NCBI RefSeq assembly: GCF_003352085.1
Contig: NZ_CP025804.1
Coordinates: 186,001-250,000 of the forward strand
Direction: 5' to 3'
DNA from: Sulfitobacter sp. SK012
Lineage (GTDB): Bacteria; Pseudomonadota; Alphaproteobacteria; Rhodobacterales; Rhodobacteraceae
DNA: 64,000 bases
Shown here: in pieces, positions 55,674 to 64,000 of the stretch
Layout of the letters: the number at the start of each line of letters is the position of its first letter
How positions within the stretch are numbered: the first letter of the stretch is position 1
The notes under the pieces: model-generated
Database searches by the model: none
Told to the model about the DNA's origin: nothing
What the model saw: the letters and a program-made list of their open reading frames with translations, nothing else
Program-made: the position numbers and the translations under genes

Positions 55674-57029
55674 ATGAAAAGATTAGCTCTGGGCGGCGCA
55701 AGTGCGCTTGCTCTTTTCGCAGGGATGGCGTTTGCGGACGGCCACGCCCCATTTGTCATTGGCGAAGGCGACTTCAACTGGGATAGCTATCAGGCTTTTG
55801 CAGACGCCAATGATCTCGCTGGCCAGACCGTGGACATCACGGGCCCTTGGACAGGTAATGAAAAAGAAAAGGTCGACAAGGTTTTCGCCTTTTTCACCGA
55901 AGCAACAGGTGCCACGGTTAACTACTCCGGCTCTGATAGCTTTGAGCAGGACATCGTGATTTCCACACGTTCAGGCTCTGCGCCGAACCTTGCTGTCTTC
56001 CCGCAGCCGGGTCTTGCCGCTGATTTGGCAAGCCAGGGTTTCCTGACGCCCTTGGCTGACGGTACCGCTGAATGGGTTGCCGAAAATTTCGCTGCTGGGC
56101 AGTCTTGGGTCGACCTGGGCACCTATACAGGCAAAGACGGCGCAGATGCGCTTTATGGTATTTTCTACCGGGTCGATCTGAAGTCTCTGGTCTGGTATTC
56201 ACCAGATGCGTTTGACGAAGCGGGCTACGACATTCCGCAATCAATGGAAGAGCTCAAGGCGCTGACGGACCAAATCGTCGCTGACGGCGGAACGCCTTGG
56301 TGCATCGGTCTGGGTTCTGGTGCGGCGACGGGCTGGCCTGCGACTGACTGGGTCGAAGATATGATGTTGCGCACGCAATCACCCGAAGACTACGATGCAT
56401 GGGTTTCAAACGAGCTCAAATTCGATGATCCTAAAGTCATCGCTGCGATCGAAGAATTCGGCTACTTTGCACGTAACGACGCGTATGTTGATGGTGGGTC
56501 TTCCGCCGTGGCAAACACCGACTTCCGTGAAAGCCCCGCAGGTCTCTTTGCGATCCCACCCGCGTGTTACATGCACCGTCAGGCATCGTTTATCCCTGCA
56601 TTCTTTCCTGAAGGCACTTCAATTGGTACAGATGCAGACTTCTTCTACTTCCCTGCATACGCGGACAAAGATCTGGGCAAACCAGTTCTGGGCGCAGGTA
56701 CACTTTTCGGGATCACGAAGCCTTCGGATGCGACGACCGCTTTCATCGAGTTCCTGAAAACACCTATCGCACATGAATTGTGGATGGCCCAAGGTGGCTT
56801 TCTTACAGCACATGCTGGCGTGAACCCAGCCACCTACGCCGATGACAGCCTGCGTGGGCAGGGTGACATTTTGCGCAATGCGACCACGTTCCGCTTTGAC
56901 GCATCTGATTTGATGCCAGGTGAAATTGGTGCGGGTGCGTTCTGGACCGGCATGGTGGATTATTCCACGGGTGCGGATGCGGCTGAAGTTGCCAAAGGTA
57001 TCCAATCACGTTGGGATGCAATGCAGTAA
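55674..57029 (+). CDS. aglE: Alpha-glucoside ABC transporter substrate-binding protein
   Basis: A 451-residue exported solute-binding protein, signal peptide ending near AFADG. Extracellular carbohydrate-binding type (family 1), with the GxGxATGWPATDWVEDM region near residue 215. GGGAGGA precedes the ATG at 55674; the TTG three bases earlier is not preferred. The following genes aglF, aglG, aglA and aglK fix the role as uptake of alpha-glucosides such as sucrose, maltose or trehalose. Confidence 0.92.
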   Translation: MKRLALGGASALALFAGMAFADGHAPFVIGEGDFNWDSYQAFADANDLAGQTVDITGPWTGNEKEKVDKVFAFFTEATGATVNYSGSDSFEQDIVISTRSGSAPNLAVFPQPGLAADLASQGFLTPLADGTAEWVAENFAAGQSWVDLGTYTGKDGADALYGIFYRVDLKSLVWYSPDAFDEAGYDIPQSMEELKALTDQIVADGGTPWCIGLGSGAATGWPATDWVEDMMLRTQSPEDYDAWVSNELKFDDPKVIAAIEEFGYFARNDAYVDGGSSAVANTDFRESPAGLFAIPPACYMHRQASFIPAFFPEGTSIGTDADFFYFPAYADKDLGKPVLGAGTLFGITKPSDATTAFIEFLKTPIAHELWMAQGGFLTAHAGVNPATYADDSLRGQGDILRNATTFRFDASDLMPGEIGAGAFWTGMVDYSTGADAAEVAKGIQSRWDAMQ

Positions 57030-57048
57030 GCTTGCTCTAGGCGAAAAC

Positions 57049-57076
57049 TCTCTGGCGCGGTAAATCGCGCCAGAGA
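57049..57076 (+). terminator. Intercistronic hairpin between aglE and aglF
   Basis: TCTCTGGCGCG (57049-57059) pairs perfectly with CGCGCCAGAGA (57066-57076) around a six-base loop. There is no T-run, so it is more likely to stabilise the aglE 3' end than stop transcription fully. Confidence 0.65.
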
Positions 57077-57099
57077 ACCCATCAACAGGAGTGCCGCCC

Positions 57100-58077
57100 A
57101 TGTCCCCGATGATGCAAGGTATTGTGACGGTCTTCTTTGGCGTTGGGGGGTGCGTAGCCTATTTCTGGCTTTCAAACCTAGCCCTCGACAAAGTGTTTTT
57201 TCCTCCGCGCGGCCCGCACGCAGGGCGCAACATCAACAGGGCCAATGTGATCCGCCCTTGGTTGTTTTTGCTGCCCGCGCTGTCCGCTTTGGGCCTCTAT
57301 CTGATGTACCCGGTCGTGGGTTCATTCGTCCGCTCCCTTCACAACCGATCCGGTGATGAGTTTGTCGGTTTTGACAATTACAGCACCATGTTTGCTGATC
57401 CCGGGTTTCAAACTGCGTTTACGAATAACTTTCTGTGGATTTTGTTTGTCCCCGCAGCTTCGACCTTCTTTGGACTCTTAGTGGCGCAGCTCACCGATCA
57501 GCTAAAATGGGGGAACATAGCAAAATCCCTGATCTTTATGCCAATGGCAATCTCGTTTGTTGGGGCGTCGCTGATTTGGAAATTTGTCTATGCCAACAAC
57601 GCCGATGTTGGATTGATCAATGCCATTCGGGACATGTTTGGGGCAGGTCCCATCGACGTGCTTCAGGTCGGATTTTGGAACAATTTCTTTTTGATGATCA
57701 TCCTTGTGTGGATCCAGACGGGCTTTGCCATGGTCATCCTCAGCGGTGCATTGCGCGGAATACCCGAAGAAACGGTGGAGGCTGCAATTATCGATGGAGC
57801 CAACCCGTTTCAAGTCTTCTTCAAAATCAAAGTGCCGCAAATCAAAGGCACAATCACCGTGGTCTGGACAACGATAACCATCCTCGTGCTCAAGGTATTC
57901 GACATCGTCTACACCATGACGGGCGGCAACTTTGGCACAGATATTCTGCCCAGCTATATGATGTCTTACATGTTCCGTGACGACGGGCGCGCGACTGCGG
58001 TAGCCTTTGTGATCATGTTGATCGTGCTGCCAGTCATGATCTGGAACATCCGACAAGCCCGCGCGGAAATGAGGTAG
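57100..58077 (+). CDS. aglF: Alpha-glucoside ABC transporter permease AglF
   Basis: A 325-residue inner-membrane permease, about seven to eight hydrophobic segments. The EAA loop that contacts the ATPase reads EAAIIDGANPFQVFFKIKVP (near residue 230). The ATG at 57100 has AGGAG at good spacing; a GTG at 57091 lies inside that site. It is followed three bases later by aglG. Confidence 0.92.
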   Translation: MSPMMQGIVTVFFGVGGCVAYFWLSNLALDKVFFPPRGPHAGRNINRANVIRPWLFLLPALSALGLYLMYPVVGSFVRSLHNRSGDEFVGFDNYSTMFADPGFQTAFTNNFLWILFVPAASTFFGLLVAQLTDQLKWGNIAKSLIFMPMAISFVGASLIWKFVYANNADVGLINAIRDMFGAGPIDVLQVGFWNNFFLMIILVWIQTGFAMVILSGALRGIPEETVEAAIIDGANPFQVFFKIKVPQIKGTITVVWTTITILVLKVFDIVYTMTGGNFGTDILPSYMMSYMFRDDGRATAVAFVIMLIVLPVMIWNIRQARAEMR

Positions 58078-58080
58078 ATC

Positions 58081-59205
58081 ATGGAAAATATTGCAGGTTC
58101 ACGCCCCGCCCTTCGTTGGGTCACCAACATCTCAGTCATTCTGCTGGTCCTAATCTGGCTGTTGCCGACCATAGGCTTGCTGGTGTCGTCGTTTCGCGAT
58201 CGCGATCAAATTTCCGCCTCTGGTTGGTGGCTGTCCGCCTTCGCGGTTGAGCAAAACTTTGGCGTAAAGATTGCCGCTGACACTGCCACGCCAGAGGGCG
58301 ACCTGTTTGTCATCAAGGGTAATGTCTTTGAGGAAACAGGCAGCGAAGTCATTCGCTTTGGTGGTAGCCGGTCGGCTCCTACGGATTACGCGGCTGGTGA
58401 AACGGCAGCGCTGACCCGCGACCGCGCTCTGACTGTTCAGGTAAATGGGGACTTTGTTTATACGTCTCCCGCAGAGATTACCCGAAATCCAACAGTCTAT
58501 TTTTCCCTCGCAAGCCCGCCTGATTTCTCGCTCGACAATTACGAGACTATTATGACCTCGTCGAACATGGACCGCGCGTTCATCAACACGCTCACGGTCA
58601 CGATCCCCGCGACAATCATCCCGATCCTCATCGCAGCCTTTGCGGCCTATGCGCTGGCGTGGATGGATTTCGCTGGGCGCGGATTGATCATCGCGGTGGT
58701 GGTGGGGTTGTTGGTTGTGCCCTTGCAACTGGCGCTGGTCCCTCTTTTGCAGTTTCACAACAAGATCGGTATCGGACAGAGCTTTTTGGGAATTTGGATG
58801 GCCCACACCGGCTTTGGGCTTCCACTGGCCATTTATCTTTTGCGAAATTACATGGTCGGCCTGCCCAGAGACATCATCGAGAGCGCAAAAGTAGACGGCG
58901 CGACTGATTTCCAGGTGTTCACAAAAATCGTGCTCCCGCTCAGTTTTCCGGCGCTTGCATCCTTTGCGATCTTCCAGTTTCTGTGGACGTGGAATGATCT
59001 TTTGGTGGCCAAGGTATTTCTCCCTTCCAACTCCGAATCTTGGGTCATGACGGTCAAAATTGCCGATGATCTTTTGGGATCACGTGGTGGCGATTGGGGC
59101 ATTCTGGCGGCTGCCGCCTTTGTCTCAATAGCAGTGCCACTGATCGTATTTTTCACAATGCAGCGGTATCTCGTGCGTGGGTTGCTGGCTGGCTCAGTTA
59201 AGTAA
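58081..59205 (+). CDS. aglG: Alpha-glucoside ABC transporter permease AglG
   Basis: A 374-residue permease with six or so membrane segments and a periplasmic insertion of about 100 residues (about 40-145) between the first and second segment, which is usual in AglG. The EAA loop is ESAKVDGATDFQVFTKIVLP near residue 262. It pairs with AglF. Confidence 0.92.
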   Translation: MENIAGSRPALRWVTNISVILLVLIWLLPTIGLLVSSFRDRDQISASGWWLSAFAVEQNFGVKIAADTATPEGDLFVIKGNVFEETGSEVIRFGGSRSAPTDYAAGETAALTRDRALTVQVNGDFVYTSPAEITRNPTVYFSLASPPDFSLDNYETIMTSSNMDRAFINTLTVTIPATIIPILIAAFAAYALAWMDFAGRGLIIAVVVGLLVVPLQLALVPLLQFHNKIGIGQSFLGIWMAHTGFGLPLAIYLLRNYMVGLPRDIIESAKVDGATDFQVFTKIVLPLSFPALASFAIFQFLWTWNDLLVAKVFLPSNSESWVMTVKIADDLLGSRGGDWGILAAAAFVSIAVPLIVFFTMQRYLVRGLLAGSVK

Positions 59206-59208
59206 GAA

Positions 59209-60873
59209 ATGGTCTACTCAATGACTCAAATGGAACCAATTGCAGTCCCGACGACTGCGGATAAGGACTGGTGGCGTGGCGCGGTGATCTATCAGATTTA
59301 CCCGCGCTCGTTCCAAGACAGCAATGGCGACGGTATCGGCGATTTGGCCGGGATCGTGCACCGTCTCAAGCATATTGCCGACATGGGTGTCGATGCGATT
59401 TGGATCTCGCCGTTCTTTCGTTCGCCGATGCTGGATTTTGGCTATGACGTGAGTGACTACCGCGACATTGATCCGATGTTCGGAACGCTGGGCGATTTCG
59501 ATGTCCTCATGCAAGAAGCGCACCGTCTTGGGCTGAAAGTCCTGATTGATCTGGTGCTTAGCCATACGTCAGAAGAACATCCGTGGTTTCGCGAAAGCAG
59601 CAGCTCACACAGCAATCCTAAATCTGATTGGTACGTCTGGGCCGACGCCAAACCTGATGGCACGCCGCCCAATAACTGGTTGGCAATCTTTGGCGGTTCC
59701 GCTTGGGAATGGAACGCAGAACGGATGCAGTATTACCTGCATAACTTCCTGACGGCTCAACCCGATCTGAACCTGCACAACGAGGAAGTGCAGACAGAAC
59801 TTTTGGAGGTTGCCCGCTTTTGGCTCGACCGCGGTGTCGATGGTTTTCGACTTGATACGATTAACTTTTACTTCCACGACGCCCAACTGCGCGACAATCC
59901 CGCCCTCCCCATTGAGGACCGCAACGATACCATCGCGCCCGCGGTGAACCCCTATAACTGGCAAGATCACCAATACGACAAGAACCGCCCAGAGAATTTG
60001 GATTTTCTCCGCAAAATGCGCGCCGTGTTGGATGAATATCCTGCCGCCACTATGGTCGGTGAAGTGGGCGACGGCCAATACGGGATGGAAATTCAGGCCC
60101 AATACACCGCTGGCACAGACAAGGTGCACATGTGCTATGATTTCGCGTTTCTCTCCAACAGTTACCCCAGTGGTACCCGCGTCGCGGAAGTGCTGAACCA
60201 TTTTGCAGATGTGAACAAAGACGGTTGGGCGTGCTGGGCGTTTTCCAATCACGACGTCACCCGGCATGCGACCCGGTGGAATCTGAGTGAGCCTGCTTGC
60301 AAGGTTTATGCCGCGTTGCTGATGTGTTTGCGTGGCAGTGTGTGCATCTATCAAGGCGAGGAACTGGGTCTCACAGAGGCCTTCGTTCCCTTTGAAGATC
60401 TGCAAGATCCCTACGGCATCCGCTTTTGGCCCAACTATCGCGGCCGCGATGGATGTCGCACGCCAATTCCGTGGGTTACGGACAACGCGGTTGGTGGGTT
60501 TTCGGACGCTAAGCCGTGGTTACCGGTTGCAGTTGAACACCTGGAACGTTCCGTTGCGCGCCAACAAGACAACCCTGAAAGCATGTTGAATTTCTACAGC
60601 AGCATGATTGCATTTCGTCAAACCTTGCCTGCGCTCACCAAAGGCACTCTGGATTTGGTGGGGCATAGCGACGATTGGATTTCGATCATTCGAACTGAGG
60701 GGGCACAACGTGTGTTCTGCGCCTTTAACCTGGGTGATCAGCCGCAAGACATAGCTATGCCGCCGGGCGCGTGGGCGCTGACCGAAGGGTCCCCATTTGT
60801 TTCTACTGATGTGGCGCAGACGGTGACGTTGCCGCCCCATCAGGCGTTTTTTGCCACAGACCAAGACACTTAG
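59209..60873 (+). CDS. aglA: GH13 alpha-glucosidase AglA
   Basis: A 554-residue cytoplasmic family 13 hydrolase. YQIYPRSFQDSNGDGIGDL near residue 29 is typical of oligo-1,6-glucosidase/alpha-glucosidase types; the nucleophile Asp is in GFRLDTINF (about 219), the acid/base Glu in MVGEVGD (about 285), and the third Asp in FSNHDVTRH (about 350). It would hydrolyse the imported glucoside. The ATG at 59209 follows aglG by three bases; 59221 is an alternative. Confidence 0.94.
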   Translation: MVYSMTQMEPIAVPTTADKDWWRGAVIYQIYPRSFQDSNGDGIGDLAGIVHRLKHIADMGVDAIWISPFFRSPMLDFGYDVSDYRDIDPMFGTLGDFDVLMQEAHRLGLKVLIDLVLSHTSEEHPWFRESSSSHSNPKSDWYVWADAKPDGTPPNNWLAIFGGSAWEWNAERMQYYLHNFLTAQPDLNLHNEEVQTELLEVARFWLDRGVDGFRLDTINFYFHDAQLRDNPALPIEDRNDTIAPAVNPYNWQDHQYDKNRPENLDFLRKMRAVLDEYPAATMVGEVGDGQYGMEIQAQYTAGTDKVHMCYDFAFLSNSYPSGTRVAEVLNHFADVNKDGWACWAFSNHDVTRHATRWNLSEPACKVYAALLMCLRGSVCIYQGEELGLTEAFVPFEDLQDPYGIRFWPNYRGRDGCRTPIPWVTDNAVGGFSDAKPWLPVAVEHLERSVARQQDNPESMLNFYSSMIAFRQTLPALTKGTLDLVGHSDDWISIIRTEGAQRVFCAFNLGDQPQDIAMPPGAWALTEGSPFVSTDVAQTVTLPPHQAFFATDQDT

Positions 60874-60892
60874 ACTTAAGGGAGATTTACCA

Positions 60893-61987
60893 ATGGCGGA
60901 CCTTGTTCTCGAGAATGTCGGCAAATCCTATGGCGGTGTTGAGGTCCTCAAGGATATCAACCTCGACATCGCACAGGGCGAGCTAATTGTGTTTGTTGGC
61001 CCCTCGGGCTGCGGCAAATCCACCTTGTTGCGGATGATTGCCGGGTTGGAGAAAATCACCGCGGGCAATCTCAGCATCGATGGGATGCTCGTCAATGACG
61101 TCCCCCCGGCGCAGCGCGGCATAGCGATGGTGTTCCAGTCTTACGCGCTTTATCCGCATATGACCGTGCGCGAAAACATGGCTTTTGCCCTCAAACTTGC
61201 CAAAAAAAGCAAGGAAGAGATTGATGAAGCTGTGAACCGCGCCGCGACAGCGTTGCAACTTGATAGCTATCTGGACCGGTTGCCCAAGGCCCTGTCGGGC
61301 GGCCAGCGCCAGCGCGTCGCCATTGGACGTTCAATCGTGCGGGACCCCAAGGTGTATCTCTTTGACGAACCGCTCTCAAACCTCGACGCCTCTCTGCGGG
61401 TCGCCACTCGGATTGAGATTGCGCAGCTCAAGGAATCCATGCCGGATTCCACCATGGTCTATGTGACCCACGATCAGGTCGAAGCCATGACCCTTGCGAC
61501 GCGGATCGTCGTTCTTGCCAACAAGGGTATCGCACAGGTCGGCACGCCGCTTGAGCTTTATGAGACGCCAAAGAATGAGTTTGTCGCTCAATTCATCGGC
61601 TCACCCGCGATGAACTTGTTGCCTGGCAAAATCACAAAAACCGGCAAGGTTACCGAAATTGTCTTGGACGAGGGCAAAGGTACGGTGCGTGCCAACATAC
61701 CGACCACGGCCGCACTTAACGGTACCGCTCTGAATGTTGGTATTCGGCCTGAGGATATGGTGCTGACTAACGGTCAGGATTACGCCTTTGCCGGCACGGT
61801 CGAGATCAGCGAAGCCCTAGGTGAAGTCACTCAGCTTTACCTCACCCGCAACGATTCTGGCCTACCGAAAGTTATCGCCAAGCTGCCTGGCATTCACCGT
61901 AATCTGCGTGGGAATGTGATGAACCTGACGGCAGATCCCAGCAAAGTGCATCTATTCGTGAACGGCGAGTCGCTCCTCTATACTTAG
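60893..61987 (+). CDS. aglK: Alpha-glucoside ABC transporter ATP-binding protein AglK
   Basis: A 364-residue MalK-type ATPase: Walker A GPSGCGKST, signature LSGGQRQR, Walker B YLFDEPLSNLD, switch His in YVTHDQ, and a C-terminal TOBE-like regulatory domain. GGGAGA precedes the ATG at 60893, chosen over 60851, which lies inside aglA. Confidence 0.94.
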   Translation: MADLVLENVGKSYGGVEVLKDINLDIAQGELIVFVGPSGCGKSTLLRMIAGLEKITAGNLSIDGMLVNDVPPAQRGIAMVFQSYALYPHMTVRENMAFALKLAKKSKEEIDEAVNRAATALQLDSYLDRLPKALSGGQRQRVAIGRSIVRDPKVYLFDEPLSNLDASLRVATRIEIAQLKESMPDSTMVYVTHDQVEAMTLATRIVVLANKGIAQVGTPLELYETPKNEFVAQFIGSPAMNLLPGKITKTGKVTEIVLDEGKGTVRANIPTTAALNGTALNVGIRPEDMVLTNGQDYAFAGTVEISEALGEVTQLYLTRNDSGLPKVIAKLPGIHRNLRGNVMNLTADPSKVHLFVNGESLLYT

Positions 61988-62104
61988 GCCCTAACTGCTG
62001 AACTATGATCTCAAGCTGAATACTAGAGCCTAAGTAACGATTTAGACTAGTGGTTAGTCTTAGTTAAGAGCCATTTTGGACGCCTTGGATCTCCACGGTA
62101 AAGA

Positions 62105-63310
62105 TTATCCAGCAGGTGCTTTGGCATCAAATGCGCCAAGCCGCGCGTAGAGCTTGTAGTTGATGCAGGCGGCTAATCCCATCAGAGGGATAAGTACTGC
62201 CATGGCGGTGAGTGTACTGGCCATCAATGCACCGATTGAGCCTATCAAAAGGCCTGACCCCATCTGGATAAATCCAAGCATTGCCGCCGCCGCTCCGGCG
62301 TCCTTGCCAAATGGGGCAAGGGCTGCGGTGGACATGGCGGGCATCACAAACGCTATGCCAAAAGAATAGACCGCAACAGGGCCCATAACATGCAAAAAGC
62401 TGGGCGGCCAAAACAGCAAAGTGAGAGTGCCGATGCTCCCCAGTGCGATAAAAACCAGACCGGGCGCAACTAAACGACCAGCTCCGTAGATCCCCATCAG
62501 ACGGCGGAAAACGAGCGACCCGATCAAGAAAGCGCCGGATTGGGCCAGCATCGCCAACCCAAATTGCGCAGGGGACAGCCCAACGTCCCCCATCAGGACG
62601 AAAGGCAGAAACGTGGCTTGGGCGTAAATCGCGCCAAGTGATCCTCCCATTACCATTGATGCCGTCACGAAATGCTTGTTTGCTAGCAGCATGCGGTAAG
62701 TGCGGCCCAACTGCGGTAGGTTTAGGCGACTTCGATCCGCGACAACTGTTTCCTTCATCGAAAAAATGACGACGGCAATGACGATGATGCCAATCAGGCT
62801 CATCAAAACAAAGATCGACCGCCAGCCAAAGAGAGGTAACATCAGGCCACTCAGTGACGGGGCGAGTGCCGGACCAAGTGCCAGAATTATCCCGATCAGG
62901 TTCATGATCCGGGAAGAGCGTTCGTCGGTAAAAAGATCACGCACCAGCGCGCGCGCGATCGCAATGCCAACCGATGCCCCAACGCCTTGCGCAAAGCGGG
63001 CGGCGATCAACACTTCAACAGTCGGGGCAAATAGAGCGAGGATACTCGCGGCACAATAGAGCGCAATGAAACCTACCGTCACGGGGCGTCGACCCAGAGC
63101 GTCCGACAATGGCCCAGCGATAAGTTGTGCGCAGGCAAAGCCGCCAAAGTAGAGCGTCAGAGTGAGCTTTATCACGGCATCACTAGAGCCAAACACTTCC
63201 GTCAAAGCTGTCATTGTAGGGGTGAAGAGCGCCATTGAGACGGGGCCGACTGCTACCAGCAAAGCGCCGATCAGGCTGACGCGTCGTCCGCTCATTAGGG
63301 GGGTGGTCAT
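62105..63310 (-). CDS. MFS multidrug exporter of the Bcr/CflA type
   Basis: A 401-residue major facilitator with about 12 membrane segments. GPLSDALGRRPV between segments 2 and 3 is the MFS loop motif, and ARALVRDLF in segment 4 is typical of Bcr/CflA drug exporters. The start overlaps the MarR stop by four bases. Confidence 0.9.
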   Translation of the reverse strand: MTTPLMSGRRVSLIGALLVAVGPVSMALFTPTMTALTEVFGSSDAVIKLTLTLYFGGFACAQLIAGPLSDALGRRPVTVGFIALYCAASILALFAPTVEVLIAARFAQGVGASVGIAIARALVRDLFTDERSSRIMNLIGIILALGPALAPSLSGLMLPLFGWRSIFVLMSLIGIIVIAVVIFSMKETVVADRSRLNLPQLGRTYRMLLANKHFVTASMVMGGSLGAIYAQATFLPFVLMGDVGLSPAQFGLAMLAQSGAFLIGSLVFRRLMGIYGAGRLVAPGLVFIALGSIGTLTLLFWPPSFLHVMGPVAVYSFGIAFVMPAMSTAALAPFGKDAGAAAAMLGFIQMGSGLLIGSIGALMASTLTAMAVLIPLMGLAACINYKLYARLGAFDAKAPAG

Positions 63311-63786
63311 GGACGATCTTCCGCCTCGACTGGCATTGATCGTGCGGTATCTAAGTTTGTGCAGATTGCCTTGGCCAACTCCATAAACACGTCGCTTTGT
63401 TGCATGTCTAACCCGCTCAGCGCAGTGTCACTTGCGCGGGCCCCTGCTTGGGCGATTTTGGCCAGAAGGGACGGCGCTGTGTCTGTCAGCGATACTATCT
63501 TGGCACGGCGATCTTTGGGATCACAGCCGCGAGCAACCAGCCCCGCGCGCTCCAGCCGGTCAAGAAACCCGGTCAGGCTCATCGGGGCCATTCCCAGCCG
63601 TTCTGCCAGTTGGTGCTGCCTGATGTCGCCACAGCGCGCCATATGGGCCAATACGCGAGCTTCGGCGGTGGTTACGGGAATGGCGGCACTCTCGATCTCG
63701 CGCTCGAGCGCGCATCGCATCAACCGCGCGAGGTCATTGATCAAAAAGCCAAGGCTATCGGGGTTAATTGCGGTGTCTTGTGGCAT
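63307..63786 (-). CDS. MarR-family regulator of the exporter
   Basis: A 159-residue winged-helix protein with the MAPMSLTGFLDRLERAGLV recognition helix near residues 65-83 and the DPKDRRAKIVSLT wing. The start at 63786 is preferred because the upstream in-frame ATG would cross a palindrome. It is co-transcribed with the exporter, so it is probably its repressor. Confidence 0.88.
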   Translation of the reverse strand: MPQDTAINPDSLGFLINDLARLMRCALEREIESAAIPVTTAEARVLAHMARCGDIRQHQLAERLGMAPMSLTGFLDRLERAGLVARGCDPKDRRAKIVSLTDTAPSLLAKIAQAGARASDTALSGLDMQQSDVFMELAKAICTNLDTARSMPVEAEDRP

Positions 63787-63799
63787 CAGGTGTCCAATT

Positions 63800-63811
63800 G
63801 GTAAGTTTACC
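63800..63811. promoter_or_regulatory. Candidate MarR operator upstream of the exporter operon
   Basis: GGTAAGTTTACC is an inverted repeat (GGTAA/TTACC) 14 bases upstream of the MarR start codon, where an autoregulatory site is expected. Confidence 0.5.
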
Positions 63812-63977
63812 TTATTATCATGTAGGCTTATCGTAGTGACTGGATAGGTCAAGCACTTGCTCCAAACGATTAGCACCCAGCGTCAATGTGATGGTCTTTG
63901 ACGGATGCAATGGCTCGACAGGTGACGGCAGGGGAGCTAGGCCAAGAGTAGAAATGAAATGGTCCAAGGGATGACGC

Positions 63978-64000
63978 ATGATTGAACCGGTGCCACTGAC
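63978..64000 (+). CDS. Possible start of a gene running off the window
   Basis: An ATG at 63978 has AAGGG at suitable spacing and stays open to the end (MIEPVPL). Too short to identify. Confidence 0.3.

Noticed and set aside
58200-58515. Unusual insertion in AglG suggesting a fusion
   Set aside because: A periplasmic insertion of about 100 residues is normal for AglG-type permeases.
59605-60405. 266-residue open frame opposite aglA
   Set aside because: Antisense to a gene with complete GH13 motifs; composition and lack of motifs mark it as a shadow.
62044-62060. AGACTA/TAGTCT hairpin after aglK
   Set aside because: Stem of only six mostly weak pairs and no T-run; not convincing as a terminator.

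Overview
The window looks like a chromosomal segment of a marine alphaproteobacterium of the Rhodobacterales (Roseobacter group). The evidence is the gene content (TTT tricarboxylate uptake, hemP/imelysin iron genes, divergent hemC and hemE, an aglEFGAK-type sugar operon, FGE with sulfatase, DUF2783), moderate GC, and dense operons with many 4-bp stop/start overlaps. I saw no rRNA, tRNA, CRISPR array, insertion sequence or prophage. Family names come from recognising motifs and overall sequence character; no database search was run.

Layout. (1) 1-8109: a tricarboxylate/tricarballylate module with a truncated TctC binding protein, a TctA-TctB fusion permease, a PrpF/GalD-type isomerase, a small unknown protein, a D-2-hydroxyacid dehydrogenase, an AbrB-type membrane protein, a GntR/FCD regulator and a TcuA-like flavoprotein. 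Two related palindromes suggest one regulator for both halves. (2) 8110-14984: an iron/haem module (small ORF, hemP, unknown, imelysin, bfd, bfr, di-haem oxidoreductase, second imelysin, DUF1513). (3) 15115-16208: MAPEG protein and divergent TetR regulator, followed by about 700 bp without a recognisable gene. (4) 16908-27601: formylglycine-generating enzyme, Tat-exported arylsulfatase and alkaline-phosphatase-family protein, then a MoxR-DUF58-DUF4381-BatA-BatB-BatD set. (5) 27668-37037: the most interesting locus. A 1069-residue cytoplasmic reductive dehalogenase fused to its own ferredoxin reductase faces a MarR regulator across a clear palindrome. Next to it lies an operon for ring hydroxylation of a hydroxyphenylacetate to homogentisate and cleavage of homogentisate. 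(6) 37377-41544: a DUF3300/DUF2950 pair, a phytanoyl-CoA-dioxygenase-family protein and a divergent LysR regulator. (7) 41557-48886: a complete five-step histidine utilisation pathway (HutH, U, I, F, G) with HutC. (8) 48959-53055: an MddA-like methanethiol methyltransferase, an M20 amidohydrolase, hemC and hemE. (9) 53100-61987: a GH1 beta-glucosidase with a LacI regulator, divergent from an alpha-glucoside ABC transporter and alpha-glucosidase (aglEFGAK), with three LacI-type palindromes between them. (10) 62105-63786: a Bcr/CflA-type MFS exporter with a MarR regulator.

Working together: the window describes an aerobic heterotroph that takes up tricarboxylates, glucosides and histidine, handles organosulfate and organophosphate esters, manages iron and haem, and probably removes halogens from aromatic acids before sending them through homogentisate to fumarate and acetoacetate. 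The dehalogenase-homogentisate locus is the best candidate for a poorly described system; the sulfatase-phosphatase-MoxR/Bat block is the second.
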